DNA of 64,000 bases from Rhizobium sp. RU33A (GTDB lineage Bacteria; Pseudomonadota; Alphaproteobacteria; Rhizobiales; Rhizobiaceae). Each line of letters starts with the position of its first letter. Position 1 is the stretch's first letter. Made by a program: the position numbers and the translations under genes. Positions 1 through 10,436 of the stretch are shown here, piece after piece. The stretch is from positions 1-64,000 of the forward strand of contig NZ_FTMQ01000009.1 of the NCBI RefSeq assembly GCF_900156055.1. Reading direction: 5' to 3'. The notes beneath the pieces are model-generated. The model did no database searches. It saw nothing but the letters and a program-made list of their open reading frames with translations, and was not told the origin of the DNA.

Positions 1-18
1 TCAAAGTTGCGCTCTTGG

Positions 19-957
<939 letters not shown>

Positions 958-1300
958 CCAGACCTCGGCACTCGAGCAGTGCCAACGCGGTGTCCAGCGG
1001 CTCGTAAGCGCCGAAATGCTTCCGCAACATTGGGATGGTGCGGAGAGACGGCTCTCCGTTTTCATATATCGCCCTGGCTATGTTGAGTTTAGCCGGATCA
1101 CCGCACTTTTCATGCTGAGAGATCAGTTCAAGGGCCAAATAGTCAGGATAGCGTACCCAGAAGTCCATGGCTTGAAGACGCTTTTCGCCGCCGAAGACAT
1201 ACGGATAAATGCTGGCCATGTCTTTACTGTAGTTCTCCGCTTTGCCAGCGTTGAGAAGGAAGAGCAGCCTAATGGCATCACGTTTGCAGTCCCGCGCCAT

Positions 1301-1838
1301 ACGCCTTCCTCCTATGCGTGCACTGGGCAGACGCTATCTGCGGATTGCAACCCGGTAAAGTACCCTTGATTTCAAAAGGTAATCAAGACCGAGCCCGTAC
1401 TGGTATTTGGCGCTTAAACTCCGTTGTCCCGCAAAATTTGGTCGACGTCGGCCTGCTCAAGGTCTCTCGGCCATGCATTATTGGCATCGAATTTTAGTGA
1501 TCGCGTTTTTTCTTCAGATGGCCTCGATCAGCAGTGACCTCTCGGTTACGTGGCTGTTTCAAGTAATTAATCTGCAGAAGAACTTACGGCGTATTCCCGG
1601 GTCGCGGGTTCAGATCCCTTCAAGACCGAGGCTATGACCGCTTTGCGCCTTCAACCCGGTCATAGAGGCCGCCGTCGCGCCTCCCTGGAAGCAGACATCG
1701 CGCCGGTGGCAGCGCCCCGCGTCGCTTCTGCGCCAAAGGCAGCAGGATGATTCCCCTAGGGAACGGCGGCTTCGTAAAAGCTTCACGACTGGATGGACCG
1801 ATATCTGGTAGACCCATATGGTGAACAGGGATGATTTT
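1301..1838. other. Non-coding stretch with a degenerate tRNA 3'-like segment
   Basis: No open frame here has recognisable protein content. The only structured piece I see is 1607-1630 (GGTTCAGATCCCTTCAAGAC then CGAG), which resembles a decayed tRNA T-arm and acceptor end and recurs at 50111-50134 with three differences. Confidence 0.5.
1607..1630 (+). repeat. 24-nt repeat, tRNA T-arm-like (copy 1)
   Basis: Matches 50111-50134 at 21 of 24 positions. It contains GGTTC..ATCCCTTC, which looks like a T-arm, but the conserved A58 of the T-loop is changed and the stem does not pair fully, so it is not a working tRNA. It could be an old attachment-site remnant. Confidence 0.35.
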
Positions 1839-2462
1839 ATGGCAAGCCGAGACCGACAGACGCACTGGCAAGGGGTATACCCCACCAAGTCTGACACCGA
1901 GGTCAGTTGGTATGAGGAGGCCCCGGACTTATCGCTGACGCTGCTGCATGAAGCGGGACTGATACCAGGAATGTCAGTAATCAACATTGGTGGTGGTGCG
2001 TCCCGGTTGGTCGATGCGCTGGTGGACGCCGGCCAAGCCCACGTTAGCGTCCTTGATCTTTCTATCGCGGCCCTCGAGGCAGCCAAGTCCCGACTGACAG
2101 ACATGGCTCATGTGCAATGGGTTGTATCGGATGTGACAGTATGGACGCCTGACCGCGAGTATGACCTCTGGCATGATCGGGCCGCCTTCCATTTTTTGAC
2201 AACAGCCATCGATCAGCACGCCTATGTTAGCGTGCTGGCACGGGCTCTCAAAGTCGGTGGCAAAGCCGTGATCGGCACCTTCGCAATGGATGGGCCAGTG
2301 AAATGCAGCGGCTTGCCTGTTGTCCGTTACGATCCGGAGAGCTTGCAAGCTGTTCTTGGCGAACAGTTTAAGCTCGCTGCGACGCGGCGGCATGAACACG
2401 CAACCTCATGGGGAACGGTGCAGAAATTCCAGTTCAGCACGTTTGAAAAGGTCGGAGGCTAA
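1839..2462 (+). CDS. Class I SAM-dependent methyltransferase
   Basis: Encodes about 207 residues of a small Rossmann-fold methyltransferase. The N-terminus 'HWQGVYPTKSDTEVSWYEE' is typical of a group of short bacterial methyltransferases, followed by motif I 'VINIGGGASRLVDAL' (about residues 44-58), an acidic residue at the end of strand 2 ('VSVLDLS') and motif 'VSDVTVW'. The usual glycine-rich DxGxG is degenerate (NIGGGAS), so SAM binding is likely but not certain. Substrate unknown. I chose the ATG at 1839 because the conserved block starts right after it; an in-frame ATG at 1818 would add seven residues. It stands alone on the plus strand between the integration scar and the acyltransferase. 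Confidence 0.75.
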   Translation: MASRDRQTHWQGVYPTKSDTEVSWYEEAPDLSLTLLHEAGLIPGMSVINIGGGASRLVDALVDAGQAHVSVLDLSIAALEAAKSRLTDMAHVQWVVSDVTVWTPDREYDLWHDRAAFHFLTTAIDQHAYVSVLARALKVGGKAVIGTFAMDGPVKCSGLPVVRYDPESLQAVLGEQFKLAATRRHEHATSWGTVQKFQFSTFEKVGG

Positions 2463-2776
2463 GAGCCCCGCCATTAGCTTTTATCCCATGTCGACAGTCC
2501 GCTATCGCCTTCATTTCAGACATTCGATGCTACCGCGAGCGGGCCCAAGAGCTGCCATCTGCCTGCATTTTGAGCGTCGGGTTTCAACGGAAGTTTCCAT
2601 GGGGCTATAACCGGGATCATCTCCCGTAGGCATCTCCAGTCAGTCTTACCGGTGACGGTTAGCCTCCTTGGAAAGGGTTTCACTGCGTCTCGGTGATGTG
2701 GTGCGCACTCCGTTTGCCCATTCACGGAGGTGACAACTGCAAGACGAAGCTGGGCCCAAGGCCTCAGAAACAGAAG
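2463..2776. other. Intergenic region, no gene seen
   Basis: About 314 bases between the convergent methyltransferase and acyltransferase genes. Open frames here are short and have no family character. I see no convincing terminator or operator. Confidence 0.6.
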
Positions 2777-3892
2777 TCAATTCACCGCAAATTTGCGCTT
2801 TAGCCAGGAACGCGAAGGTGCTTCTACGCCGCGATACGTTGCGATCGAGATGAGGATGACTACTGCCATCATTAGCGTAAGTGCCAGGATTGATTGCGCC
2901 TTGGTAAGGTGTTCACCTAGCCCATGACCCAGAGTCAGCTCCGCTAAAAAGTCAGCGAGTTTCAGAACAAAGAAATGCGTGAGATAGATGGAGTAAGATA
3001 TTTCGCCCAGCCCGATCAGAGGTTTGAGGCGCAACATGCGGAATGACTGGGCATCGCTTCGAAAGATCGCAGCGACCAGAAGAGCAAACAAAATAGGAAA
3101 CCATATGTCGGCAACGCGAAAATGCATCGCGGTCAGTATTATGGCTGTCAGTGTGAAGGCAATATAAGCGTTCCAGCGTTGGCTGACCGATACCACCTCG
3201 TGAAGCCGGTATGCGGCGATCCCGAGCAAAAACCCTGCGAGGCACCGTACAAGTGCCAAGCCACTGGTAATATCAAGTGTCCCGTTATTTTGCACCAGCA
3301 CCAGCAGTGAAATGACGCAAACGGATATGACAGTGATCAAGCGCGAAAGCCTACCACCCATGATCAGGGCTGCGACTGCGGGGAACATCAGATACGCGAA
3401 AAATTCGGCGCCGATGGACCAGGCGGGACCATTCCAACTCGGATGTGCTTGTAGGCCGCTCGTTTGTAGAAGCAGCACATTGAGAACGAGACCTTCTAAC
3501 TCGTAATTGCCTTCGAACGGACGGAACTCTGCAGCTCCGGGGGCGAACCGGTTTATCAGCAGCTTGGTGACCTCAAGGGCCACAAATGCAAACAGCACGA
3601 ACAGGTGAAGCGGATAGATGCGAGCGATCCGGGCAATAACGAATTCTTTGAAGCTATTGGCAGACAATCGGTGCGCAAAACGGGTCCCGTATGCGTGTGC
3701 CATGATGAAACCGCTGAGGACGAAGAAAAAATCTACCCATAAATATGCCTTGGACACCAGGCCTGTCGCCGCGGCTGGATTGATCGCTGGTAAGAAATTT
3801 CCCGAGTAGTGGTAGAAAACGACCATCAAGGCCGCGATGCCCCGCAAGGACGTCAAAAGGTCCGCAGTGTTTGGATCACGCTCATAAGCCAT
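2777..3892 (-). CDS. Acyltransferase family 3 membrane protein (OafA/ExoZ-like)
   Basis: A 371-residue multi-span membrane protein. The N-terminal signature 'LTSLRGIAALMVVFYHYSG' carries the conserved arginine-glycine and histidine of acyltransferase family 3, and 'VDFFFVLSGFIMAHAYGTRF' is the equally typical second motif. About ten hydrophobic helices follow. These enzymes transfer acetyl or other acyl groups from the cytoplasm onto surface polysaccharides, lipopolysaccharide or exported glycans. Length is usual for the family. No glycan biosynthesis genes adjoin it, so the acceptor cannot be inferred. The ATG at 3892 precedes the conserved motif by about 15 residues, a normal distance. Confidence 0.85.
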   Translation of the reverse strand: MAYERDPNTADLLTSLRGIAALMVVFYHYSGNFLPAINPAAATGLVSKAYLWVDFFFVLSGFIMAHAYGTRFAHRLSANSFKEFVIARIARIYPLHLFVLFAFVALEVTKLLINRFAPGAAEFRPFEGNYELEGLVLNVLLLQTSGLQAHPSWNGPAWSIGAEFFAYLMFPAVAALIMGGRLSRLITVISVCVISLLVLVQNNGTLDITSGLALVRCLAGFLLGIAAYRLHEVVSVSQRWNAYIAFTLTAIILTAMHFRVADIWFPILFALLVAAIFRSDAQSFRMLRLKPLIGLGEISYSIYLTHFFVLKLADFLAELTLGHGLGEHLTKAQSILALTLMMAVVILISIATYRGVEAPSRSWLKRKFAVN

Positions 3893-4046
3893 GTTCGATT
3901 ACCTGGTAGTTCAGCATTCCGTTCCGAGAGTTCGAAATCGTGCGTTGATCTGTGCCGTCTGACGCAGTTGGCCCCGAGTGCCATTATTGAAGTCACTGTG
4001 CGCGAAGATTGTCTTCTCGTGCCTGTCCTGTCGTGAACGAATGGGG

Positions 4047-5132
4047 CTAAATTTTCCTGTCCTCCGACTGGAGGTGCACCAGTTGCCGCTGCTCTTGCTC
4101 AAGATAATTATCAATGTAGAGATCATTGATAATCTGCATGATCAGGGCCGTTAACGGTGTGGCAATCGCCAGTCCCATCAAGCCATACACTGAGCCCAAC
4201 CCCAACTGAGTGCAGATCACCAACAGAGGTGGAAGCGACACCTTTTCCTTTTGAATGAGCGGCGTGATGACATAACTTTCAAGGGTCTGTACCGCCAGAT
4301 AGACACCGAGCACCTGTAAGATGGTATTCGGTCCATCAGGAACCGCCAGTAAGATTCCGGGCGTTGCTGCGAGCACGGGGCCGATATTGGGAATAAACGC
4401 CAGCAGACCTGCAATAAGCCCGAGAATGAGCGCGAGCGGGATGCCGATGATCCAGAGACCCAGGCCGGTTAACACGCCAACCACCGCCATCGATATGAGC
4501 TGCGCGGAGAGCCAGCTTTTTAGCGTTTCTACTGAATGGGAAAGAACGGTCTCGGCTTTTGGCCTCAGAGACGGCGCAATCAGCTTGAGGAAACCGCGCT
4601 TGTACGTGCCTGGATCAAAAGCCCCGTAGAGCGCTATGAAGAGGAGAAGCACGGCGTTGCCAAAGTGGCCGAAGAGTGAACCGACAGCACGGGTGGCTGT
4701 CTCTCCGGAGGCCGAAGACCACAAATCGGCTTCTCCCAGCCTGTCGAGCGCATAACGCCCCCAGGTGTACTCTTCAACTCTGGACTTTAGATCGCCAGCA
4801 GTTTCCGGCAATTGTCGCCACAACTCATCGATCTGCGCGGAGACGGCAGGCGCGCCAGCTACACCTGCTACAAGCACGACCGTCAGAGCCGCTACAAGAA
4901 AAGCCGCGACGCCCCAGGTAGGACCAATCGAAAGCACACTTCCGATCTTTGTGCCACACGCACGAAACAGGATTGCCAACAGCAGCCCGGCAAAGATCAT
5001 GAACAATGTCTGCGGTATCACGATCAGGAGAAGCAGAAGTACTGCGAAAATCAAAATGATGGAAATTGGACGGCGGCCCCATCTAGTCGTCGTTGAGCCG
5101 CTGCTCCTCTGCCCGACTGTGTTCTCTATCAT
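4047..5132 (-). CDS. AI-2E family transporter / permease
   Basis: Multi-span membrane protein of the AI-2E (PerM/YdiK/TqsA) family. It shows two N-terminal membrane helices ('ISIILIFAVLLLLLIVIP', 'LFMIFAGLLLAILF'), a soluble middle part, and the family hallmark 'LLAFIPNIGPVLAATPGILLA' followed by 'LESYVITPLIQKEKVSLPP' and a last helix pair. Members export signalling molecules or ions; the substrate here is unknown. The open frame extends upstream to 5240, but the ATG at 5132 has a purine-rich GTGGAA upstream and begins shortly before the first helix; 5150 is an alternative start. The C-terminus 'EQEQRQLVHLQSEDRKI' is cytoplasmic. Confidence 0.85.
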   Translation of the reverse strand: MIENTVGQRSSGSTTTRWGRRPISIILIFAVLLLLLIVIPQTLFMIFAGLLLAILFRACGTKIGSVLSIGPTWGVAAFLVAALTVVLVAGVAGAPAVSAQIDELWRQLPETAGDLKSRVEEYTWGRYALDRLGEADLWSSASGETATRAVGSLFGHFGNAVLLLFIALYGAFDPGTYKRGFLKLIAPSLRPKAETVLSHSVETLKSWLSAQLISMAVVGVLTGLGLWIIGIPLALILGLIAGLLAFIPNIGPVLAATPGILLAVPDGPNTILQVLGVYLAVQTLESYVITPLIQKEKVSLPPLLVICTQLGLGSVYGLMGLAIATPLTALIMQIINDLYIDNYLEQEQRQLVHLQSEDRKI

Positions 5133-5437
5133 CCTGTTTCCACTTCTCATCCAGCTCAGCGCCTTCAGCCATGTCTGGTCGGTATTGCGATAACGACGGT
5201 CCTGAGGATCCCGACGTCCCACTTCTGGGCTGCAAAGCAATCAGGGCCTTCAGTCTGGCGTCTTGGGCAACGTGTCGAGCTGAACCCGATCTGAGCGACC
5301 GCGCCTCTTGCTGGACGGCACACAGCGATTGTTCCTGGGGAGGGAACTATGTGTCCCCCGAACCTGTTCCCTCGATGGAAAGCGAAGTTCGAAAGGCTCG
5401 CCGCTTCCTCCGTTCAAATTGGTAAAGGAGATTATTC

Positions 5438-5524
5438 ATGCTCAAGTTTCTCGGCGGCACGATTGGTGTCATATTTCTCATCGGTTTGGCCGTGGTGGTT
5501 CTTCTCCTGATGCTGATCTTCTGA
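5438..5524 (+). CDS. 28-residue single-span membrane peptide
   Basis: A very short gene with a near-perfect ribosome binding site (AAAGGAG, 8 nt before the ATG). It encodes 28 residues: a short start with one lysine ('MLKFLGGTIGV'), then an unbroken hydrophobic helix ending at 'LLLMLIF'. Its TGA overlaps the ATG of the MscS-type channel as TGATG, so the two are likely translationally coupled. This is the size and form of small regulatory membrane subunits, but I do not recognise a named family. Possible roles are an accessory subunit of the channel or a leader peptide controlling its translation. Confidence 0.6.
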   Translation: MLKFLGGTIGVIFLIGLAVVVLLLMLIF

Positions 5525-6885
5525 TGCCTGAAACTGCGGGCGCAGGCAGGCGGTTCAGCCTGCTGATAGCCATGCTGTTCCTCGGAATCCTCCTGGTTCT
5601 GGCAAATTGGGCCGTGGCGCAGGAGGGGGCTGAGACCGTAAGGCTGGATGGTCGTGCGCTTTTTTCTGTGAATTCGAGTGATACACTTGGCGCTGAAGTA
5701 CGGGCTCGGCGGGTTGAGCAGCGGCTTGGCGTTCTGGTCAGGGCGCTCGAAACTGTGCCGAAGGCTGCCGTCGAAGCTTCGGGAAGCGAGCGCGTCATCG
5801 TCGTAGCGGGTGTTCGGATCACGACGGTCTCGCCGATCGATGCGGAAGACAGTCTGACCGACATCGACACTCTGGCAGCCCGTTGGGCAACTGCGATCGA
5901 ATCCGGGCTTCGTGAGGCCGTCGAGCGACGTCAGGGTTTCGGCGGCAGTTTTTTCGCAGACACACTCGCGGCCCTGCAGACCGTTCTCTCGCGAGCCTGG
6001 AGTTCGGTGGTCAGCGTTGTTCCGCGATTGCTGGCCGCGGCACTGGTGATGGGCACCACCTTGCTGGTCGCGTCCGGTGTCAACCGCGTGCTCGTCGTAG
6101 TCTTCAAGCGCCGGATCGCGGACAAAACGCTCGAGAACCTGATCCGGCAGTTGTCGTACTACTCTCTCATTTTGCTTGGCGTGCTCGTTGCTGCTGATGC
6201 ATTGGGGTTCAGTCCGGGCGCGCTTGTGACGGGGCTTGGCCTGACGGGTCTGGTGCTTGGTTTTGCGCTCAAGGACATCCTGTCGAATTTCGTCAGCGGC
6301 CTATTGATCCTGGCGCTTCGGCCATTCGAAATCGGGGACCAGATTGTCGTCGGGCCGACGGAGGGTTCGGTCGAACGGATCGAACTGCGTGCAACACAGA
6401 TCCGCACCTATGATGGCCGCGTGGCACTTGTGCCAAATGCCGAAGTCTTCACGTCGCGTATCGTCAACAACACCGCAGATCCGATCCGTCGCGGCAATGT
6501 TCTGCTTCAGGTTGGCTACAACACCGATCTGGACGCATTGGTCGAGCGTTTGCGCGGATCTGTCGCTTCGGTGCAGGGTGTGCTCGACGACCGCCCGGTG
6601 ACGGTTCGGATCGATGAACTGGCTGCCGATGCGATCACCATGAACATCGGTTTCTGGACGGATTCGCTCCGGTCCGATTACAAACAAACCACATCCGATG
6701 TTCGCCGGCACATTGCCTCCACCATGGAAGACATGGGCCTTCCGCTTCCAGAGCCTGACCTTTGGCGCGTCGTACCTGCCCACCTGGAAGAATGGAAAAC
6801 GGCTTTGTCATCATGCCGAGAGCCATTGCATCCGACATCAGGCGCAGAGAAGAACGATGATATGAAAGGAAAGAGCAGCAAATGA
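5524..6885 (+). CDS. MscS-type mechanosensitive ion channel with signal peptide
   Basis: Encodes 453 residues. An N-terminal signal sequence (about residues 10-32, ending 'ANWAVAQ') leads a periplasmic domain of about 130 residues, followed by three membrane helices around residues 165-275. The last matches the pore helix of MscS ('TGLGLTGLVLGFALKDILSNFVSG'). The beta domain follows ('FEIGDQIVVGPTEGSVERIELRATQIRTYDG', cut here into recognisable pieces) and then the alpha/beta cytoplasmic cage. These channels open on membrane tension to release solutes. The start at 5524 overlaps the stop of the upstream 28-residue peptide and gives a clean signal peptide; the longer frame to 5308 lacks character. 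The stop overlaps the next gene by ATGA. Confidence 0.88.
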   Translation: MPETAGAGRRFSLLIAMLFLGILLVLANWAVAQEGAETVRLDGRALFSVNSSDTLGAEVRARRVEQRLGVLVRALETVPKAAVEASGSERVIVVAGVRITTVSPIDAEDSLTDIDTLAARWATAIESGLREAVERRQGFGGSFFADTLAALQTVLSRAWSSVVSVVPRLLAAALVMGTTLLVASGVNRVLVVVFKRRIADKTLENLIRQLSYYSLILLGVLVAADALGFSPGALVTGLGLTGLVLGFALKDILSNFVSGLLILALRPFEIGDQIVVGPTEGSVERIELRATQIRTYDGRVALVPNAEVFTSRIVNNTADPIRRGNVLLQVGYNTDLDALVERLRGSVASVQGVLDDRPVTVRIDELAADAITMNIGFWTDSLRSDYKQTTSDVRRHIASTMEDMGLPLPEPDLWRVVPAHLEEWKTALSSCREPLHPTSGAEKNDDMKGKSSK

Positions 6886-7346
6886 AACACAATCAAGCCA
6901 TTGCATTGTTGGTCGCCCTCGCCAGTTCAGCCGCAGCGTCACAGGCTTTTTCACAGTCGGCCCCTTATCCGGGAGAAGATCCGGCCAAGCTGTTCGGATA
7001 CGAAATAGATGCCAGGGAGACGGACAGCACGCGGGTTGCTGAGAAGGCGCTGAGAGCCGTTCAGCGGGCGAGAGAAACCGCCGAGGAAGTGAAGATGGTC
7101 TTTGGCGCCAATCGCTTCCACTTCATTGCGCTGAAGCAGGGCAGCATGGACGTGGTAGCGCCGGAGCTTGCAAAGCGAGGGGCCGATGTGACGCGTTTGC
7201 AGGCCGCGATCGAGAGCAGCGCCTTGTTTTACACGGCCATGCGCAGCGAGGGCGTCGCTGCAAGCGACGTCATCGGAGCGGAACTCGCAGACGCAGAGAG
7301 TGGATTGAGCTCCGAAAAACGAGTGACGATCTATCTGGCGCCGTGA
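6882..7346 (+). CDS. Secreted protein of unknown function
   Basis: Encodes 154 residues with a clear signal peptide ('IALLVALASSAAASQAFSQS', cleavage near residue 25). The mature part is charged and mostly helical, with 'RVAEKALRAVQRARETAEEVKMVFGANRFHFIALKQG' in two readable pieces, and has no cysteine. I do not recognise the family. It overlaps the MscS gene by 4 nt (ATGA) with an AGGAAAG ribosome site upstream, so it is in the same operon and is probably made in step with the channel. A periplasmic partner of the channel's large N-terminal domain is possible but unproven. Confidence 0.65.
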   Translation: MKHNQAIALLVALASSAAASQAFSQSAPYPGEDPAKLFGYEIDARETDSTRVAEKALRAVQRARETAEEVKMVFGANRFHFIALKQGSMDVVAPELAKRGADVTRLQAAIESSALFYTAMRSEGVAASDVIGAELADAESGLSSEKRVTIYLAP

Positions 7347-7425
7347 CAGGCTTACATCAGAAATCCGCATCGACACGAAGGGGCGATCACGCCTCTTCTT
7401 TCGTCAAGGACAGAATGAGCGAAGC

Positions 7426-8877
7426 ATGACATCGAGCATCCTCCAACCCGGTCGCAACTGTTGGAAGAAGGCGCGCGCAGATCGTTTCGGCGTCATCTTC
7501 GACGCCGAAGACTATTTCGTTGCCGTCAAGCAGGCCATCCTCGAAGCTCGGCAGGCGGTTTACCTGATCGGCTGGGATTTCGACACCCGGATCGAGTTTG
7601 AGCCGGAGGGTGCCAGTCTAGAAGGGCCGAACAAGCTGGGACGGTTTCTGAAGTGGATCGGCAAGACCCGTCCCGATCTGCAGGTCCACATACTCAAATG
7701 GCATCTGGGCTTGTTCACTTCGTTGGGACGCGGAACCATGCCCTTCCGTCTCCTGAACCTCATGTCCTCTTCCAATATCCACTTCAAACTGGATGGCGCA
7801 CATCCGCCGGCCTCCGCCCATCACCAGAAGATCGTGGTCGTCGACGACGTGCTGGCCTTCTGTGGTGGGATCGACATAACCACTGAGCGCTGGGACACCC
7901 GCTGGCATCTTGACGAGGATGCGCGTCGCAAAATGCCGAACGGCAAGCCCCATGGCCCCTGGCACGATGCGACATCGGTTCTGAGCGGACCTGTTGCAAA
8001 GCTGCTGGGGGATGTCGCCCGGGAGCGATGGTTTGCCGCCACCGGCGAAAAACTCCCCGAGCCCAACCGCAGCGATCCTCTGTGGCCGGAAGCAGTCCAG
8101 GTGTTGCTCAGGGATGTCGAGGTTGCAATCGCGCGCACGCTCCCCGCCTATCGCGATCAATCCGATGTCCGGGAAATCGAGACGCTTTATCTCGACGCAA
8201 TCGCCGGCGCGAGAGACATCATATATTGCGAGAGCCAGTATTTCGCATCCCGCCGGATTGCCGAGGCCATAGCAGCCCGCCTGCAGGAGCCAGATGGTCC
8301 CGAGATCATTGTGATCAACCCCGAATCCGCAGATGGATATCTGGAATCCAAAACCATGGACACGGCGCGAGCCCGTCTGCTCCAACTCGTAGGCGCGGCA
8401 GACCGCCACGACAGGTTTCGCATCTTCACACCGGTCACCGAGAAGGGAAGCCCGATCTACGTGCATGCGAAGATCACGATTATCGACGATCGGCTGCTGC
8501 GTGTCGGGTCCTCCAACTTCAACAACCGCTCGATGGGATTTGATTCCGAATGTGATGTTGCCATCGAGGTCCCCTCGGATGATAGGGCAGGCGCAACCGC
8601 ATCGGCGATCGAGACGATCCGGGCAGAGCTATTGGCCGAGCACCTCGCGATCGAGCCGCAGGCGCTCCGCGAAGCCGTCGCTTTGGCGAAAGGGTCGTTC
8701 GTGAAGGCGATCGATCAATTAATCGGTCCGGGAAAGACGCTGCGACCGTACATGCCTGACGAGGTCGGTGCCTTCGAGGAGACGTTGGCAGAGAATGATC
8801 TGCTTGATCCTGAAAGCCCGAAAAACTTTTATGCAAGCCTGACGGGAGGCAGTTGGCGCCCGGGGGCTTTGCGGTGA
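7426..8877 (+). CDS. Phospholipase D superfamily enzyme (cardiolipin synthase-like)
   Basis: Encodes 483 residues with the two HxK(x)4D catalytic signatures of the PLD superfamily: 'HHQKIVVVDD' near residue 132 and 'HAKITIIDDRLLRVGSSNFN' near residue 347. The N-terminus has no membrane helix, so it is soluble or peripheral. Family members hydrolyse phospholipids or move phosphatidyl groups between alcohols, as in cardiolipin synthesis. 'YLIGWDFDTRIEFEP' and 'DGAHPPASAHHQKIVVVDD' resemble the bacterial PLD-like branch rather than ClsA, which carries N-terminal membrane spans. The gene follows the MscS operon by about 80 nt and may share its promoter. The C-terminal 100 residues ('VGAFEETLAENDLLDPESPK') are an extension I do not recognise. 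Confidence 0.85.
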   Translation: MTSSILQPGRNCWKKARADRFGVIFDAEDYFVAVKQAILEARQAVYLIGWDFDTRIEFEPEGASLEGPNKLGRFLKWIGKTRPDLQVHILKWHLGLFTSLGRGTMPFRLLNLMSSSNIHFKLDGAHPPASAHHQKIVVVDDVLAFCGGIDITTERWDTRWHLDEDARRKMPNGKPHGPWHDATSVLSGPVAKLLGDVARERWFAATGEKLPEPNRSDPLWPEAVQVLLRDVEVAIARTLPAYRDQSDVREIETLYLDAIAGARDIIYCESQYFASRRIAEAIAARLQEPDGPEIIVINPESADGYLESKTMDTARARLLQLVGAADRHDRFRIFTPVTEKGSPIYVHAKITIIDDRLLRVGSSNFNNRSMGFDSECDVAIEVPSDDRAGATASAIETIRAELLAEHLAIEPQALREAVALAKGSFVKAIDQLIGPGKTLRPYMPDEVGAFEETLAENDLLDPESPKNFYASLTGGSWRPGALR

Positions 8878-8948
8878 ACTGGAACGCCTCTTTTCTCAAT
8901 GGGATCAGTTCTGTCGGAGCTTGACTGGTCTCTGCTCTGCGTGGCGCG

Positions 8949-9980
8949 CTAACTCTTACCCCTACGGTCGCTCCATTTCTGGCGCGCATGGGCTTGAAGA
9001 TCCGGTATGCTGTCGAGCTCATCGACGATCTCTTCGCCGATCAGCGTTTCGATGAGATCTTCCAAAGTCACGATCCCGGCAGTTCCTCCGAACTCATCGA
9101 CGACCAGAGCGACATGCCGGTCCTTGTGGATGAGGAAATCGAAAAGCTCGTCCAACGGCATCGCCTCTGTGACGGCGTGCAGACTGCGCTTCATGTCCTG
9201 CAGGAGCGTGCCGCCCTTGTCATCCACGGCTTCGTAGAGGATGTCCGTTTTCAGCACGAAGCCTGTGACCTGATCGATCGAAGCGTCGAAGACAGGGATA
9301 CGAGAAAATTTCAGCTCAGCCTTGCGTGCTATCGCATCATCGATCGTGGACATCTGCTCGAGCGCAAAGACGACAGTGCGCGGGGTCATTATGTCAGCAA
9401 CGGTCAGCCGATCAAACTTCAGAAGGTTGCGGAAGACCATGGAATCCCCCTTGTCGATCACGCCTTCGCGATGGCCGATGTCGGCCATCGCCGCAATCTC
9501 GTCGCGGCTGACGGGCGGCTGCGGCCTGCCGCTCGACAGGAGACGGGTGATGAGCTGCGACATCTTCACCAATGGCCACATGGACCAGATCATTGCTGGC
9601 AGGATACGCGCGGCCAACGGCGTAAATCCTCTCCAGTACATCGCACCCAGTGTCTTTGGGATGATCTCTGAAAGCACCAGGATCAGCAGCGTCAGAACGG
9701 CCGAGAAAATAGCGATGGCCCCATCTCCAAAGACATAGGCTGCCTGGGCACCCGCTCCGGCCGCACCTGCAGTGTGGGCGACGGTATTCAGGCTGAGGAT
9801 GGCTGCCAAGGGACGATCGACATCGTCCTTGAGCATCTTCACCTTGCGGGCTGTCTCCGGCTGTGTCGCTTCGAGCGTCGCGGTATAGCTTGGCGTGATG
9901 CTCAGCAATACGGCTTCAAGGATCGAGCACATGAACGAAATAGCAATCGCAATGGCGACGTAGAGAACAAGAAGGGTCAT
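8949..9980 (-). CDS. CNNM (DUF21) and CBS-domain membrane protein
   Basis: Encodes 343 residues: an N-terminal DUF21/CNNM membrane domain with about four helices ('LLVLYVAIAIAISFMCSILE', 'LNTVAHTAGAAGAGAQAAYV', 'LILVLSEIIPKTLGAMYWRG'), then a paired CBS domain ('VADIMTPRTVVFALEQMSTI' and 'DEFGGTAGIVTLEDLIETLI'). The family is linked to divalent cation (magnesium, cobalt) export or tolerance and is often annotated hemolysin-related. The CorC_HlyC domain that often ends such proteins is missing; the protein stops about 25 residues after the CBS pair. I start it at the ATG at 9980, which opens directly into the first helix; the longer frame to 10205 has no family content. It converges with the PLD gene. 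Confidence 0.85.
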   Translation of the reverse strand: MTLLVLYVAIAIAISFMCSILEAVLLSITPSYTATLEATQPETARKVKMLKDDVDRPLAAILSLNTVAHTAGAAGAGAQAAYVFGDGAIAIFSAVLTLLILVLSEIIPKTLGAMYWRGFTPLAARILPAMIWSMWPLVKMSQLITRLLSSGRPQPPVSRDEIAAMADIGHREGVIDKGDSMVFRNLLKFDRLTVADIMTPRTVVFALEQMSTIDDAIARKAELKFSRIPVFDASIDQVTGFVLKTDILYEAVDDKGGTLLQDMKRSLHAVTEAMPLDELFDFLIHKDRHVALVVDEFGGTAGIVTLEDLIETLIGEEIVDELDSIPDLQAHARQKWSDRRGKS

Positions 9981-10436
9981 GGTTTTCCAGGATCGAAGAA
10001 GAGTTCCAGGGCGCAACCTCGGAAGGTTCCATCCATTCGCCAATGGTTTCAAAGCTGGATTGTTCCTGTTCACTATTCCTTGGGGTTCGCAGAGGCCCAG
10101 ACCGGGCTGCCACGCCTCCTCCAGTTGGCACTTCCACCCAATTACAGATTGAAATGAGACGTCAGCTTCTGTGGTACGTCCGACAGAAGCGGACTGTCCC
10201 CTCACGGCCCCGAACCAGCCATTCCAGGATGCGGTCCTTTTGAAAGTAACAGAAGCCTTACAGCTCGTGAGCCTGGGATCGCTTGTTCAATCTCGTTGAA
10301 GGCGACCGCTTGTGAGATGTTTATCACAGTTCGGCTTGCGCCAATTGTGAAGCATTGCTGAACTTTGCGATGCCAGTTATGGCCCGTTTAGCGTTTCGCG
10401 GGCATTCGGCTTGCTTCGACGGTGGCAATAACGCCT
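9981..10436. other. Intergenic region, no gene seen
   Basis: About 456 bases between the start of the CNNM gene and the end of the Rrf2 regulator, both on the minus strand. It should contain the CNNM promoter. No frame has protein character and I see no clear operator. Confidence 0.6.

Noticed and set aside
1365-1396. TTGAT...ATCAA dyad near 1373-1394
   Set aside because: The half-sites are too far apart (over 10 nt) for an FNR box and no gene starts nearby.
1407-1637. 76-residue plus-strand frame
   Set aside because: No family character; covers the tRNA-like repeat and is flanked by non-coding sequence.
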